Assembly: GCA_019925105.1 (NCBI GenBank)
Contig: JAHGAU010000004.1
Location: 1,240,001 to 1,304,000, forward strand
Source: Niebla homalea
Lineage: Eukaryota > Ascomycota > Lecanoromycetes > Lecanorales > Ramalinaceae
Length of the DNA: 64,000 nt
Direction of reading: 5' to 3'
Both the position numbers and the translations under genes were made by a program. The notes beneath the pieces are model-generated. The model did no database searches, was not told where the DNA came from, and worked only from the letters and a program-made list of their open reading frames with translations. The stretch's first letter is position 1; each line of letters opens with the position of its first letter. Shown piece by piece: positions 1-12,796 of the stretch.

Positions 1-590
1 CTATTACTTCTACAAGGTAATAATCAGGTCTTTAAAGGTCGAGATTAATGTATAGTAGTAAGTAAAACTTTATAAACGGAAGTTTATTAGGTTACCCTTC
101 GCGAAACCTTTAATAGGTACGTTTTACGCTTTAATTTTAACTTATTAATAAATTAAAAATTATGTAGATAAACGCGGGCTATAAAGGACTTAAATACTAT
201 ATTAAATAAAGAAAGGTTATTGGATAATCTTATTATTAATAAACTTAAGTAATATAAGAATAATAATAAGATAATTTTTGTCTTTATGCTTATTAAATTT
301 ATTAAGGTAAAATAATATTATTACTTAAAATAAATAATAAAATCTTAACTTAATAAAAGTATTTATCCTATAAGTTATTTATCTTATTATAAATAATTTA
401 CGATATCCTTTAGAGCGTTTCCGTTAACGTTAAATATGAGTATTATTTTTCTATTATTAAGTGTTATTATGAAAATTAAAAAATACTTTATTTTTGAATT
501 TTCTAAGTAAAAATATTAATTTATTGTTATAAATAAAAAGAAAATGAGTTAAGTTAATTATATATAAACTTAAAAATAACTAATAATACT
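1..590. other. A+T-rich RIP-mutated DNA, unidentified
   Basis: No gene is visible. The stretch is strongly A+T-rich with almost no CpA or TpG, like the transposon relics that follow. I could not match it to the other repeat families in the window, so it is probably the remnant of an element or spacer that continues to the left. Confidence 0.6.
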
Positions 591-1019
591 TTTAAAGATT
601 AAAAGGATAAAGAATAAAAGAAATAAATATATAACGTAAATATAATTATAAAGTATATTAATAATAACGATAAAAATAATAATAATAAGGACGATAACCT
701 AAAGGATATCTTATTAATATATACGATATTATACTTTACTTTAAGTGACGTTAACTTTTTAACTTATAACTCCTTGGATCAATAAAAGAATAATATTTTA
801 AATTAATTTAAGTAATTTAACTTTAAAACGGTATCCCTTTTTAAGCTTAAAATATATTTAATCTTAAAGTTGATTTATTTTTATTAATTTCTTTAAGTAT
901 AACCTAAATTAATAAACTTAAGGAATAAAACTTATAAATTAAATATTAGTAAAGTAAAATAGTATTAATTAAGCTTTTCTATAACGTTATAATAAAGCTA
1001 TATAGTAAATTAAGTTTTT

Positions 1020-1800
1020 GATATTATAATTTTCTTAATTATCTTCTTAATTATTTTTATCATGATTTTTATCATTATTGTTATCATTATTATTATCATC
1101 ATTATTATTATTATTATTCTTATCATTATTTTTATCATTATTCTTATTATTGTTCTTATCATAATTCTTATTATGATTTTTATCATAATTGTTATTATGA
1201 TTGTTATTATTATTCTTTTTATTATTCTTATCATTATTCTGATTATTATTCTTATTATTATTCTTATCATTATTCTTATCATAATTCTTATTATGATTTT
1301 TATCATAATTGTTATCATAATTGTTATTCATATTGTTATTCTTATTCTTATTATCATTCTTATCATCGTTGTTATTATTATTCTTATTATTATTCTTATC
1401 ATTATTCATATCATTATTCTGATTATTATTCTTATTATTATTCTTATCATTATTCTTATCATAATTCTTATTATGATTTTTATCATAATTGTTATTATAA
1501 TTGTTATTATGATTGTTATTATGATTGTTATTATTATTATTATTGTTATTATTATTCTTATTATCATTCTTATCATCGTTGTTATTATTATTATTATTAT
1601 TATTCTTATTATTATTCTTATCATTAATCTTATTATTATTCTTATTATTATTCTTATTATTATTCTTATCATTATTCTTATCATTGTTCTTATCATTATT
1701 CTTATTATTATTCTTATCATTATTCTTATCATTATTCTTATTATTATTCTTATCATTACACTTATCACTATTCTTATCATTATAAAATCAATTATTTTTA
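1020..1800. repeat. Compound ATT/TTATTCTTATCA microsatellite
   Basis: About 780 bp built of TTATT, TTATC and ATT words in quasi-12-bp order, with internal higher-order duplication: the block near 1,155-1,330 is repeated near 1,450-1,560. All six frames translate into Ile/Leu or Asn/Asp/Lys runs, which explains spurious open frames of up to 270 codons. Confidence 0.9.
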
Positions 1801-1919
1801 TAATTGTTGACCTTATTGTTAGCCTTATAATTCCTTACTTTATTTACGATAAACCTTATTTAATCCTTTATTAAGATCTTAATATATCCCGATTTTATCC
1901 AATTTTATCGTAAGCTAAT

Positions 1920-2015
1920 ACGGGATAGGATAAAAGCGACTTTGTCTTATCCTATCCCTATCTTATCCCTATCCTATCCCTATCCCATCCCTATCCCATG
2001 GGATATATCCCGTCC
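1920..2015. repeat. TATCCC/TATCCT minisatellite in S copy 1
   Basis: Short tandem words of TATCCC and TATCCT follow GGGATAGGATAAAA, which is itself the reverse complement of the array unit, so the block is partly palindromic. The same block is longer in S copy 2 (48,200-48,460). Confidence 0.8.
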
Positions 2016-2025
2016 CGCTTCCGGG

Positions 2026-2473
2026 AGTAGTAAAGGGACGTATAAAACGAGTAAAAAAATGATAAGTAAAAAGGGTAATAAGGAGATCGGAGTAATGGCA
2101 ATAGCGGCGGGGAAAAAGGGTAATAAGTATATACGGAGTAAATATAACATTAACGGTATTAAGGGTATATATTATAAAAAAAAAGATAATAAAGGCAATC
2201 AACTTATAAATAACTAAAGATAAAGAATAAAAAAAACGGTACGTTAAATATTTAAAAAAGTTAAAATAAAAGAAAAAGCGATAAAAACCTTAAATAAACT
2301 ACTTATAACGGAGTAAATAACTATTACGTTAAAGACTTAACCGATACTCTAAGTAAGGCTATAAAGAGTAAAAAACTTTTATAAGAGGGCGGGGCCGCAG
2401 GGGCAGGATTAAAGGAATTAAGCCATTTAAAAGAAGCTTAAAAGGCAATAATAAGGATAGCGGTAAAAGGTAG
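2026..2473 (+). mobile_element. LINE-A, fragment 1 (ORF1 region)
   Basis: Aligns to the first kilobase of LINE-B (9,406 onward) and LINE-D (25,391 onward). It is 5'-truncated by roughly 0.2-0.3 kb at its junction with repeat S, and continues without gap at 8,070 once Copia-1 and one TSD are removed. It corresponds to the Gag-like ORF1 and has no intact reading frame because of RIP stops. Confidence 0.7.
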
Positions 2474-2693
2474 TGTCAGACGCATGGACGCATGAGAGTG
2501 GATTATATATATGTGGATTGCATATAATCTATCTAGGAAGTATGGTGCTATCTGTATGAAATACCCGGGTAGTATAAGATATACGGCCAGGTAATAATAT
2601 CTATACGCGCTATAGTAATATCTTAACACTATTATATAACGGCTTAATAATATTTTATATAATATTATTACTATATTTATACCTAAACTAATA
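2474..2693 (-). repeat. Copia-1 3' LTR
   Basis: Aligns base for base with 7,851-8,069. The outer part (2,474-2,570) keeps CpA/TpG, while the inner part is converted to TpA: the terminal CTGACA reads CTAATA at 2,688-2,693. The minus-strand sequence just inside (2,694-2,706) is purine-rich, as a polypurine tract should be. Confidence 0.85.
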
Positions 2694-4110
2694 TACCTTC
2701 TTAAAATCATAATATTATTATAATAATAATATAGATCCTAAATACTTTTATTATAACCATTTTTTAATTATTAATATATTATAATTATTATAAATAAAAA
2801 ATACGGTTTAAATTTAACGTTTAAGAAAATAAAAAAATTAAGAAAAATCGGTAACCTTAAAAGCAATAATAATAATAAAACCTTTATATTTTAAGTTATT
2901 TTAAAGCTTTATATATACTTAATTAAACTCTAGGTATTAACTTAAATAATCTTATAAAGTAATTATTATTAAGTATACGCCGAGAAAAGTTAAAAAGTAG
3001 AAAATTAATAAAACCGCGAAAATAAATGAACCCCGAAAGATTATCGTATACCCGGTTTATAGTCGTAATTTTTTAAGAGCTAAATCTCTTAAAAACGATG
3101 TTTCCGGGGTTTTATTAAGTCGTATTATAATATGGGGTTTTAAGGTTTATCGTCTTTAAAACCTAAAAGTCTTATAAATTCTTTATATTTTTATAATAAT
3201 AAGGGTTTTATAAAGCCGTCCGCTAATATCTTTATTATAAGTATATACTTAATATTAATCATTTTCTTTTAATATTTTTATTATAATTAATAATAATATA
3301 TATTTATATAGCGGAATTTTATTATAAATTATAAGTTTATCCCTTAAATTATACGGATTATTTAATTATTATTATATTCGATCTTTAATAAATAAGTTAA
3401 GTTTAATATAATTAATTTAAAGAAATAATTTTATTATATTAACTTTTTTATTATAAAAGTAAAGTTAAAAAACTTGGCTTTAATAAAGTTTATTATTACC
3501 CTTTTTTATTTTATTGCTTTTTAGTTAATTAAGCCTTTAAAAAGCTTAAAAATATAGGTTTATAAGTTATATTATATTTCAAGATTATTAATAAATAATG
3601 TATCTAAGGATACCATAAAAACGGTATACGGATTAGTGATTTTCCCGTTATATATAATAATATAATACTTGGTATATATAAGGTATTATAATACTTTTAT
3701 AGTTGCTTTTAAGTGTTATTTTAACGGATTTATAAGAAACGGAAATAACTTAAATACTAAGTATATAATATCCGTCTTTATAATAACGGCCGTAAAATTA
3801 ATAAAGCCAATAAATTATTAATATATATAAATCTCTTAAAATAAGGTTTACCCGGTATTTTTAATAAAGATTCGGTATTCCGTAAAGGTACTTTAGGAAT
3901 ACGATTTATTATAATATTGAACTTTAACGTAAACTTATTAATATAATTATCTTAATATAAACGGATTTTTTAATTTGGTCGATCTCGTATTATCCTTATA
4001 CCCAGGAATTATTCTATTTTACTTAGGTTTTTTATTTCGTAAATATTAAAGAATTTACTTTAAAAGTTATTTACTTTTTAACTATATTTATAATCGTAAA
4101 TAATAACGAT

Positions 4111-4119
4111 ATTATTTAT
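4111..4119 (-). other. Copia-1 reverse-transcriptase active site, RIP-converted
   Basis: On the minus strand these nine bases read ATA AAT AAT (I-N-N) inside FFFINNIVI. The Copia family has V-D-D here, so both catalytic aspartates were lost through G-to-A changes of the RIP type. The equivalent bases near 56,382-56,396 in Copia-2 show the same loss. Confidence 0.6.
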
Positions 4120-7100
4120 AAAGAAGAAAAGTATTATATAATCGTTAATAAAGAAATATTTAATTTCCGGGATTTACTTTAAGCTTAAATCCGTTAAAGT
4201 TTTTAAAAAATTTTTAAATTATAAAGCCAATAATTATTTAAGCCTATATAAAGCTTAAAATAGGAGGAATAAGCCTTTATTCCTATACCCTTCTGGTAAT
4301 TTAATATATATAGGTTCGTTTATCTTGTTATTTATAAATATATTAACGGCGTCTTATTATTTCGTATTTAAATTAAATGCGGTTATTATAACTATAAATA
4401 CCCTAAGAACCCTAATTATTAAAGTAACGGTAAATATATCTTGGTCAATCTTTTATAAATTACCCTTTATATAAAGTCTCGCTTTATACTTGGTAAAATA
4501 CCTTTTATCGTTAAATTTATATTTAAATACTTAAGTGGTAAATATTAATATTTTATCCGCTTTTTCAGTATATTTAAATAAGACCTCTTCTTATATACCC
4601 TTTTCTTTAAGAACTTTAAGCTTTATTTTAATTATTAATTTAAAACCCGTAACATATAGGTATTTAAGTATATAACGATAATATTTTAACTTAATAAATA
4701 GGGTATTACGGTAGAATATATTTACTTTTAATAGAGAAAGAAATAACTTTTCGTCCTTTTTATATAGCTTATAAAATAATAGAAACGTAATAAAAGCTAT
4801 ATAATACAATAACTTTAATTTATTTATAATTAAAATAAAAATTATAATATAATTTATTTTCTTTATACCTTTTATAGCTCTTTTTTTTTTTTAATAATAT
4901 TATTTATATTAAAGTCGGATTTATTATTCTTTTTCTTTTTCTGCTTTAAAGTTAATAAAGCTAATAAAGTTAATAAAGCTAATAATAAATCTAATGGTAA
5001 AGTTGGTAATCCATTATTGCTATTATTATTATTACCGTCTCCTTTATTTCCTCCGTCGTTATTCTTAGATACCGTATCGTAATTTATTAATATTAAAGTC
5101 GGTAAGGATAAATAATCCTTTTATTATTCTTTTTCTTTTCCTTTTTATATAAGGTTAACGGTATTATTTATGAATTCCTTTTCTTCTTTATTATTTAATA
5201 ATAGCTTAATAATAATATAAAATATATTTATTTTTAAGATATTAATTAAATAAAGGAATAACTCTTTTTTAAGTTAATTTAAGTCGATTTTATTAGTTTT
5301 ATAAAACTTATTCTTTTTAAAAAAAACGTCTTTTATATAAATTATTTTCTTTTAATTAAGTATCTATATATTATAAATATTAATATTATTATAATTAATA
5401 AAGAAATTAATATATATTTTTACTATTAATTTCTTTTTTTAAGGATCGATTTATTAAATAAATAAACTTTATAGTTATATTATTTAAGGTATTAAAGGTT
5501 TAGTTTTAAACCGGTAACCTTCTTAAATAATATAGTTTATAAATGCTTTCTTATTAATATCCAATTTATAAGGAAACCGGCCGTTTATACAATTTATAGC
5601 CATAAGAATTAAGGAAGTTTTATTTATAGCCTTATAGCTTTTACTTTTATAGTTAATAAACCATTTTTTTATTTTAAATAACTATTTTATATAACGGTAT
5701 ATAATACCGATAATTTAAAAATAATATTAAGTTTATCGATAAAATTATTAAATTTAGATCTTAAGGATCTCTTTCCGTTTAATTAAATAAAGGTTATATT
5801 ATAATAATATCGTATTTTAATCGTTTTAATAACCTTCTTTAGGATATTTATTACTTTAAACCTATATTTATAAGTATATATTATTTAGAAATCATATTTA
5901 AAGTAAGCGATATATAATATTTATTAATCCCGGTTTATTATTATACTTATTTATATAAGGTTATGAGTAATTTAAAAGAAAGGCTTTATTAATATTTCTG
6001 CTTTATATAAGGATTTTAATACGATCCGGTAAGCTTTTAATAAAATATAATTCTTATAATTATTTATATTTAAGGCTTTAATATCGTTAGTAATCTTTAC
6101 CCCCTTAACTAATTATTAAAGGTATTAAATCGCTTTATTAATAACGTATATAAAAAGCTGGTATTATTAACTTATAATTATTAATTTAACGATAACTTTA
6201 CCGGTTATAAATATCGCATTAATTTATTTAATATTATCTTTAAGTATATAGTATTTACCGATCCTTTTAATTAGTATTCTTATTTATCTATTGCTATAAA
6301 GGTAATAACGTTTAGTATTAAAGTAAATACCTTTATTTATAAGGATAATACCAGATATAACGTTAATTATAAAGTTAAATATATACGTAACGTTATAAAG
6401 TGTAATAAAATTATTACCTTTAAGGGTATCGATATTTACCTTAATTTTACTATAAGCAGTAATTTTAAGGTTATTATTCCTAGTAATAATAATATCGTTC
6501 TTTCTATTTATTTCTTTAATAAACCGGTCTTTTATTATTTTATTATAAATATAAGAACTTAAGTTATAATCTAAAATCTATAATAATTATAATATATAAG
6601 ATTCTTATTTTATATTAAATATACTGAAATTATTATTATTATTTCGACCCGGTATAAATAAATTATTTTATTTAAACTTAAAGTTTCTGGATTTTTTAAG
6701 AATTTAATTAACTTTTTCTTTTATTTTAATATCCTTAAGCTTATTATTTACTTATTTTTTAAGTATAAAATTAAGTTTAAAATTAATAAATTAACTAAAT
6801 CGGTCTATACGTAAGTAATCGTATTTATTAAATTAATATTTAATACCGTAAATATATTCTTTTAATTTAATATTTTTACCCTTAAATATAAGCTTATTAT
6901 TTTTTTTAGTATTATCTTAATTTTTATTAATAATAAAGGCTAAGTAAAACGGAGTCGATTTCTTTATATTATTATACCGTATATAATTTCAAAATTATTC
7001 TTTAAGATTAATAAAAGCTATTAAGAAGTTAATTAAATTATTTATATTAAACTTATAAAGCTATATTAATATAGGAGTTTATTTCTTAATTACGTTAATA

Positions 7101-7850
7101 AAATTACAATATACCCGTTTCTTATTTAATATTTTAAAGATATTATTACTTTTAGTTTTTATAAATATTTAAGTATACTTATTAAGCTATACTTTAATAT
7201 TTTAATAAAAATTAGATCCCATTATAATTTTATAATATTCTTTCTTTACTATTAAAGAGTATACGGAATTTAAAAATATAAGCTTAATTTTAAGAGTATA
7301 TAAGTAATTCTATAAGTAATAATTTACGTCCTTAAAATAAATAAGTTTCGCCTTATTAACTATTAAGTATATATAGTTGTTAATTTTAGTGAAAGATACG
7401 TATTATTCTTTTTATTCTTATAATTCTGGCTTTTATATTTATAAATTATTTTTATAAGCTATTAATACCCTTAAGTTAATAGCTTTATTCGTTATAAGGA
7501 CGGGTTACATTGGTTTTAATAGCTTATTTAAGCCTATTAATTTTATTATAAGAGTAAGGTTAATAAGCTTTTAAACGTAATACTTAATGGCCTTATTTTT
7601 AACGATAGTAAGTTATAAATCTTAATCTTTCGAGGTAATAAGCTTAACTTTATATAAGCTTATCTTATAGCTATAAAGGAGTAATAAGTAATAAACTTAC
7701 TATACTCTTTAATTCCTTCTTTATTTTTAATTTATATATAGTATATTAACCTTAAAAACTCGATTTAAGCTTTTCTGGATAATTAATCACGCCTCTGAAT
7801 TAATTAATAAATAAGTGGCTATAATGGTATACGATACCGGGCTTATAACT

Positions 7851-8069
7851 ATTAAACGCATAAACGCATAAAAATAGATTATTTATATATAAATTATATA
7901 TAATCTATTTAGGAAGCATGGTGCTATCTATATGAAATATCCGGGTGGTATAAGATATACGGTTAGGTGATGATATTTACACGCACTATGGTAGTATCTT
8001 GGCACCGTCGCATAACGGCTCAGTGACACTCCATGCAATACCACCACCATGCCTGCACCCAGGCTGACA
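7851..8069 (-). repeat. Copia-1 5' LTR
   Basis: Partner of 2,474-2,693. Here the inner edge is RIPed (TATTAAACGC instead of TGTCAGACGC), while the outer about 70 bp up to CTGACA is untouched and rich in CA/TG. The adjacent internal bases on the minus strand read TTATAAGCCCGG and are shared with Copia-2 next to 61,583, so they are a candidate primer-binding region. Confidence 0.85.
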
Positions 8070-9405
8070 GGTAGAAATGAAAGGGTAAACGTATAAAGCG
8101 AAGGGGCGACGGCGGAAGCCCGTTAAATAAAGAAAACTTGAGCAGCAAAGGCCAGGAAAAAGGGGTATATAATAACCGAATAGGAAACGGTATAGATTAA
8201 AAAGAAAACGTCGGTATTAAGGAAAGCGAGGACGGTAATAATCCATTTACTAATTAAAGAAAAAAGGAATATTATTATAAAAATAAACCCTTTATAGCTT
8301 ATAAAGGCATTTAAAGTAATAAGAAAGTTATTAATAAAGTAAATTATAGTCGTACGTAAATTATAAAGTAAAAATAATCTTCTTAATACGGTGTCTTTAA
8401 AGGTAAAAGAAGGCTTAAAGAAGTTAAAAATATAAGCCGGTAAAGGTAAGTTTAAAACAATAAAAATATTAAAATATTTGTTTATTATTACGGTAAATAA
8501 AATATGTTTAACGCGCTTTATAAATATATAAAGTCAGTTTACCTTAAATATATAAAAAGGAAAAATATAATCTTTTACCCCGGATTAAAAATAATTAAAT
8601 ATAGGTTCTTCTTAATAACGAAACGGCCGGATACCTTAAGACTGGTAGAAAGGTACTTTATAACTATTTTAAGCGTAATGTTAATAAAAATATATAATAA
8701 TATTTTAAATAAAAGAATGATTTTTTAAAGGTTTTTTAAATTAACCCGGCCGTAAAATAAAACGGTAAATATTTATTAATACCTTAAGTATTAAAGTAAT
8801 AAATATATTATTATAAAATACCTTAACGGTATAAAATATATAATATATATTGAAAGGTATAATATGTATAAATAAACGGGCTTAATAAATAAAAGCTTTG
8901 TTAAAAACGTATATGAATATATAATATACAGGAAGGATAAATACCCGGTATAAGACCCATAATACCCGGTAAAAATTAAAAAAAATAAGTATAAAGAAAC
9001 TAGAATAACCATTAAAGTTTAACGGTTTAATTTATATGAAGTTTAGCCGGTAAATTAGTCAAAGCTAATCTTAGAATAAAAATAAAAATAATCAAATAAA
9101 AACGGATAAAAACTATAATGAATAATATAAAGAAAAGGAAGCTTATTATAACGTTAATCTTTTAGGTTAACCGTCTTAATATAATAATAATAACTATAAA
9201 AAAAACCCGGGATAAATAACGTTTAATTTTAACAAAAAGCCGGTAATTTAAATAAAAACTAATAAAAAACCCTAACGGAAATTAATATATAATATATTAA
9301 AACTTCTAGGAATAATATAATATAATATATAAAATAAAACAATTAAAGTAATATTATTAATATTTAGGTTTAAAAAGGTAAAAAACGTTAGTATTATAAT
9401 AATAT
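8070..9405 (+). mobile_element. LINE-A, fragment 2 (ORF1 to endonuclease start)
   Basis: Continues LINE-A after Copia-1 and matches 26,600-27,960 of LINE-D. It is interrupted by LINE-B, whose target-site duplication TAATAATAT lies at 9,397-9,405 and again at 16,811-16,819. There are no intact frames. Confidence 0.75.
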
Positions 9406-12400
9406 ATAATATTAAATATATTATAAAGAGAATGGCGATGAACAACGGGACCCCGGAGGTTTAAAACGATATACGCGTGTATACCTTAAATAATAATAAG
9501 GTAAGTACTTTAATTACGATAAGCGGAAGTGGAGTAATAGTAAAGGTAGAAAAGGTAGAAGGGTAAACGGTCTTTATTAACGGAAATAATAATGATTTAT
9601 ACGGATAACGCGATAATTATATAATAAAGGACTTTTAAATCGAATAAGGAGCTTATAATTAACGAGATACGTATAAAAGGACGTATATAACGCGTAAAGG
9701 TAACGTAAGTATAAAAGGTAAATAAAGGATAAAAGGGACGGGGACAACGCGTAATAATAGATAGAAAATAAGCGGAAGCGGAAAAGGCTTTATTGAGTAT
9801 ATATAAATTGGGAGAAAGCCGGGTAAAGATAAAAAAGTATTACATAATTAAGGATAAGCTATAAAAAAGGGTAATTATTAAATACGTAAAAGGAAAATAA
9901 TAAAAGAAAAAACGGTAAAAGTATTAAAAAGCTTTTTTACAATTAAATAAAAGGATGTTATATTAAAAATCTAGCCGATACTATAGATTAAGCTATAAGG
10001 AATAAAGAATTTTTACGTAAAGGCGGAAGCGGGATTAAAGGATTTAAAGAGGTTATACGGAGCCCAAAAAACGGTAATAAAAGTACCAGTAAAAAAAGGT
10101 AAAAAAAAATTAAGGAAACTATATATAAAATAAAAGAGCAATTAGAAAAACTTTACGGATAAAAGGAAAAAAAACTAAGTAATAAAGCCTATAAAAACAA
10201 CGCTTATATTAATAATAAAGGAAATAAGGGTTAAAAAGAAAATAATAATATTAAGGAAAGTAAGGATAATAACTATATAATTATTAAGTAAGGAGGAGAA
10301 AAACGTAACTATAAAGGCGAACTTTTTATAATTAATAAAGGCGTTTAAAGTAATAAAAAAGCCGTTAATAAAGTAAATTATTGCGGTACGTAAACTATAA
10401 AGTAAGGATATTTTCCTTAATATAACCTTATTAAAGGTAAAAAAGGGGCTTAAGAAATCAAAAAAATAAACCGATAAAAAGGAATATAAAACGGTAAAGG
10501 TATTAAGGTAATTATTTATTATCGCAATAAATAAAATATACTTAATAAAATTCATAAAAAAAGAAAAAGAAATTATCTTAAAACGGATAAAAAGGGAGAA
10601 TACGGTCCTTTATTTTAGGTTAAAAATTATTAATTATAATCTTCCCTCCGTAATAAAAAGGTTAAATACCCTTGACCGGATAAAGAGGTACTCTATGGTT
10701 ATTTTAAGCGTAACGTTAATAAGGATATATAATAATATCCTTAATAAAAAAGTAATAAAGGATAAGTCTTTTAAATTAATAAAGCTATAAGATTAAGTAA
10801 TAAATATTTATTAATATTTTAAATATTTTAAATATAAATATATTATTATAAGGTACCTTAATAGTACGAAGTATACGGTATACGTTAAAGGGTATAATAC
10901 GTATAAATACGCAGGTTTAATAATAAAGGGCTTAATAAAAAACGCGTTAAAATACGCGGTATATAAGAATAATAATTATTTAACGTAAAACTTATAATAT
11001 ACGATAAGGGTTAAGGAGACTTAGCGTAAGCAAATTAAGATAATAATTAAAATATAATATTATAATTTATATAAATCTGGATTAATAAAGTAATTAACAA
11101 CGGGTTTAAAATATAAATAAAGCCCGTTAAATAAAAAAGGTTAAAGCGTAATAATTAATAACATAAAAAAAAAGGAAACTTATATTAATATTAACCCTTA
11201 AAGCCAGCCGCTTAACCGGGATAATTATCATAGTAAAAAAATTGGGATAAATAACGCTTAACCTTAAAAAGAAATTATCTATATAAATAAAAATTAACGG
11301 GGAAAACTTAATAAAAGCGGATATATAATATATTTATACTTTTAAGGGTAATATAATATAACGTAGGTAAAAAAGTAGTTAAAATTATAATATTAATATT
11401 TAAATTTAAAAAAATAAAAAATATTAATATTATAATAATATAAAAGCCGCCGTATAATCCGTATATATATTTTTTATTAATCTGGGGGATAATTTATATT
11501 TAACCTTTAAAGGAAACGAAATAATACGGATACATTTCTTTATAAATAAAAGGCTAAATATAAATAATTGAAACATTATTTATTACGGAGGGAATTTTTA
11601 TACGCTTTAAATTATATGAAAAAAAGATATTAAAAATAACTTAAATATTTATAACGTATATAATCTGCCGTTAATTAATAAAAAAGGGCCTTTTATAATC
11701 TTATTATTTAAGGATATTATAATTATACCCGGTAAATACCTTTTAATAAGAAACTTTAATCTTTATTATATTAAGTAAAATAAAATAAAATATACGATTA
11801 ATTATATCAAATCTAAAGAGTTATTAATAATTATTACCCGGTCCGATTTTAGGTTATTAACGTTAAAAAAGATAATAATATAAAAAAATTAAAGATTTAA
11901 AATTATAATTAATTTAACGTTTAACTTAAAAAATATTTTTAATATAATTATTGTATATAAGCTCTATAAAGACTTAAAATATAATTTAAATTATTAATTA
12001 ATATAACCTTATTTTTATTAATAAAACGGGCGTAAGAAAAGGTAAAGGAAGTTAAAGTATATATAAAGATAGTAAAAGTAATATCTTAATTAATAAAACT
12101 CCCCCGGTTTCATAATAAAAAATAAATCGTTTTTTTTATAAAACGGATAATAAAAACGCTTAATAAAATAATTAATATAATAATTTTAATAATAAAGCCT
12201 GCTTAAAGAATTAAAACCTATTAAAATAAAAAATATATAAAAATAACTATCAAAATAAAAATGTTTATTAAATAAACAGCTTAATATAAAAACCGGGAAA
12301 TACTTATATAATTAAAAAAAGCTTAAAAAAAAAAAAAAAAAAAGGAGAAAATTATTAAAAGAGTTAAATAAACGTATTTTTAATTAATAATAAATAACTT

Positions 12401-12640
12401 ATTTGTCTTTTTTTATAACATTTAAAAATTAATAAAATATAATAAAGAATAAGGTAAAAAACTTGAGTTTATCTTTAAGTTTTTACCCCTTAAAAGGTTA
12501 AACGGTATAATAATTAATATATTTAATAATAAAATTAAAACTTTTAAAGGAATATTCTTTCTTTTATTATTAAAGGTTAACTTAATAAATATTAATAATA
12601 TAATATATCTTAAATTAATAATAATAAATAAAATAGTTAC

Positions 12641-12796
12641 TGTTAGGGAATCAGCAGAGCTGATCCTTGGCTTACCGCGGAACGGGTTCCGTATTGCTTG
12701 GCACCCGCACTTACTATACATAGCTTATTATTATGTACCTAGATAGATCATCATTTATACTTTACTTTATTTATACATTTTACTAGGGCTCTCACA
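12641..12796 (+). repeat. R1 5' LTR
   Basis: 156 bp, TGTTAG...CTCACA. The outer 90 bp retain CA/TG; the rest is A+T-rich. Pairs with 14,135-14,290. Confidence 0.85.

Larger units (their letters stand above)
590..2025 (+). repeat. Repeat unit S, copy 1 (with ATT-rich microsatellite)
   Basis: Homologous, with many transition differences, to 47,461-48,485. Both copies have the same order: an A+T-rich lead, an expanded microsatellite, then a block of TATCCC/TATCCT words that ends in a GC-rich motif (CCCGTCCCGCTTCC here). The copies differ mainly in the microsatellite: about 780 bp of TTATTCTTATCA/ATT-type repeats here and about 190 bp of a 12-bp unit in the other copy. Long open frames inside it are low-complexity Ile/Asn runs and are not genes. 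The nature of S is unknown. It could be a degenerate relative of the TATCCC-rich inverted-repeat element at 46,831-47,459. Confidence 0.7.
2474..8069 (-). mobile_element. Copia-1, RIP-inactivated LTR retrotransposon
   Basis: A complete 5,596-bp insertion. It is bounded by TGTCAG and CTGACA, carries 220- and 219-bp LTRs, and is flanked by the 5-bp duplication GGTAG (2,469-2,473 and 8,070-8,074), inserted in ORF1 of LINE-A. The reading strand is minus. The reverse complement near 4,101-4,130 reads FFFINNIVI, which is what RIP would make of the Copia reverse-transcriptase active site (F/Y)VDDIVI (GTN GAY GAY changed to ATA AAT AAT). Reverse transcriptase lies toward low coordinates, as expected when 5' is at 8,069. 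No frame is open. Copia-2 (54,753-61,812) is colinear over most of its length. The superfamily call rests on the active-site motif and is inference. Confidence 0.8.

Noticed and set aside
1062..1874. Long open frame of 270 codons (and frames on both strands at 1,010-1,785)
   Set aside because: Pure Ile/Leu or Asn/Asp repeats produced by the ATT-rich microsatellite; no coding evidence.
12422..12721. Minus-strand frame of 99 codons spanning the R1 boundary
   Set aside because: It crosses an insertion junction and is antisense to LINE-B RT; the same antisense frame recurs at 21,884-22,093 in LINE-C.
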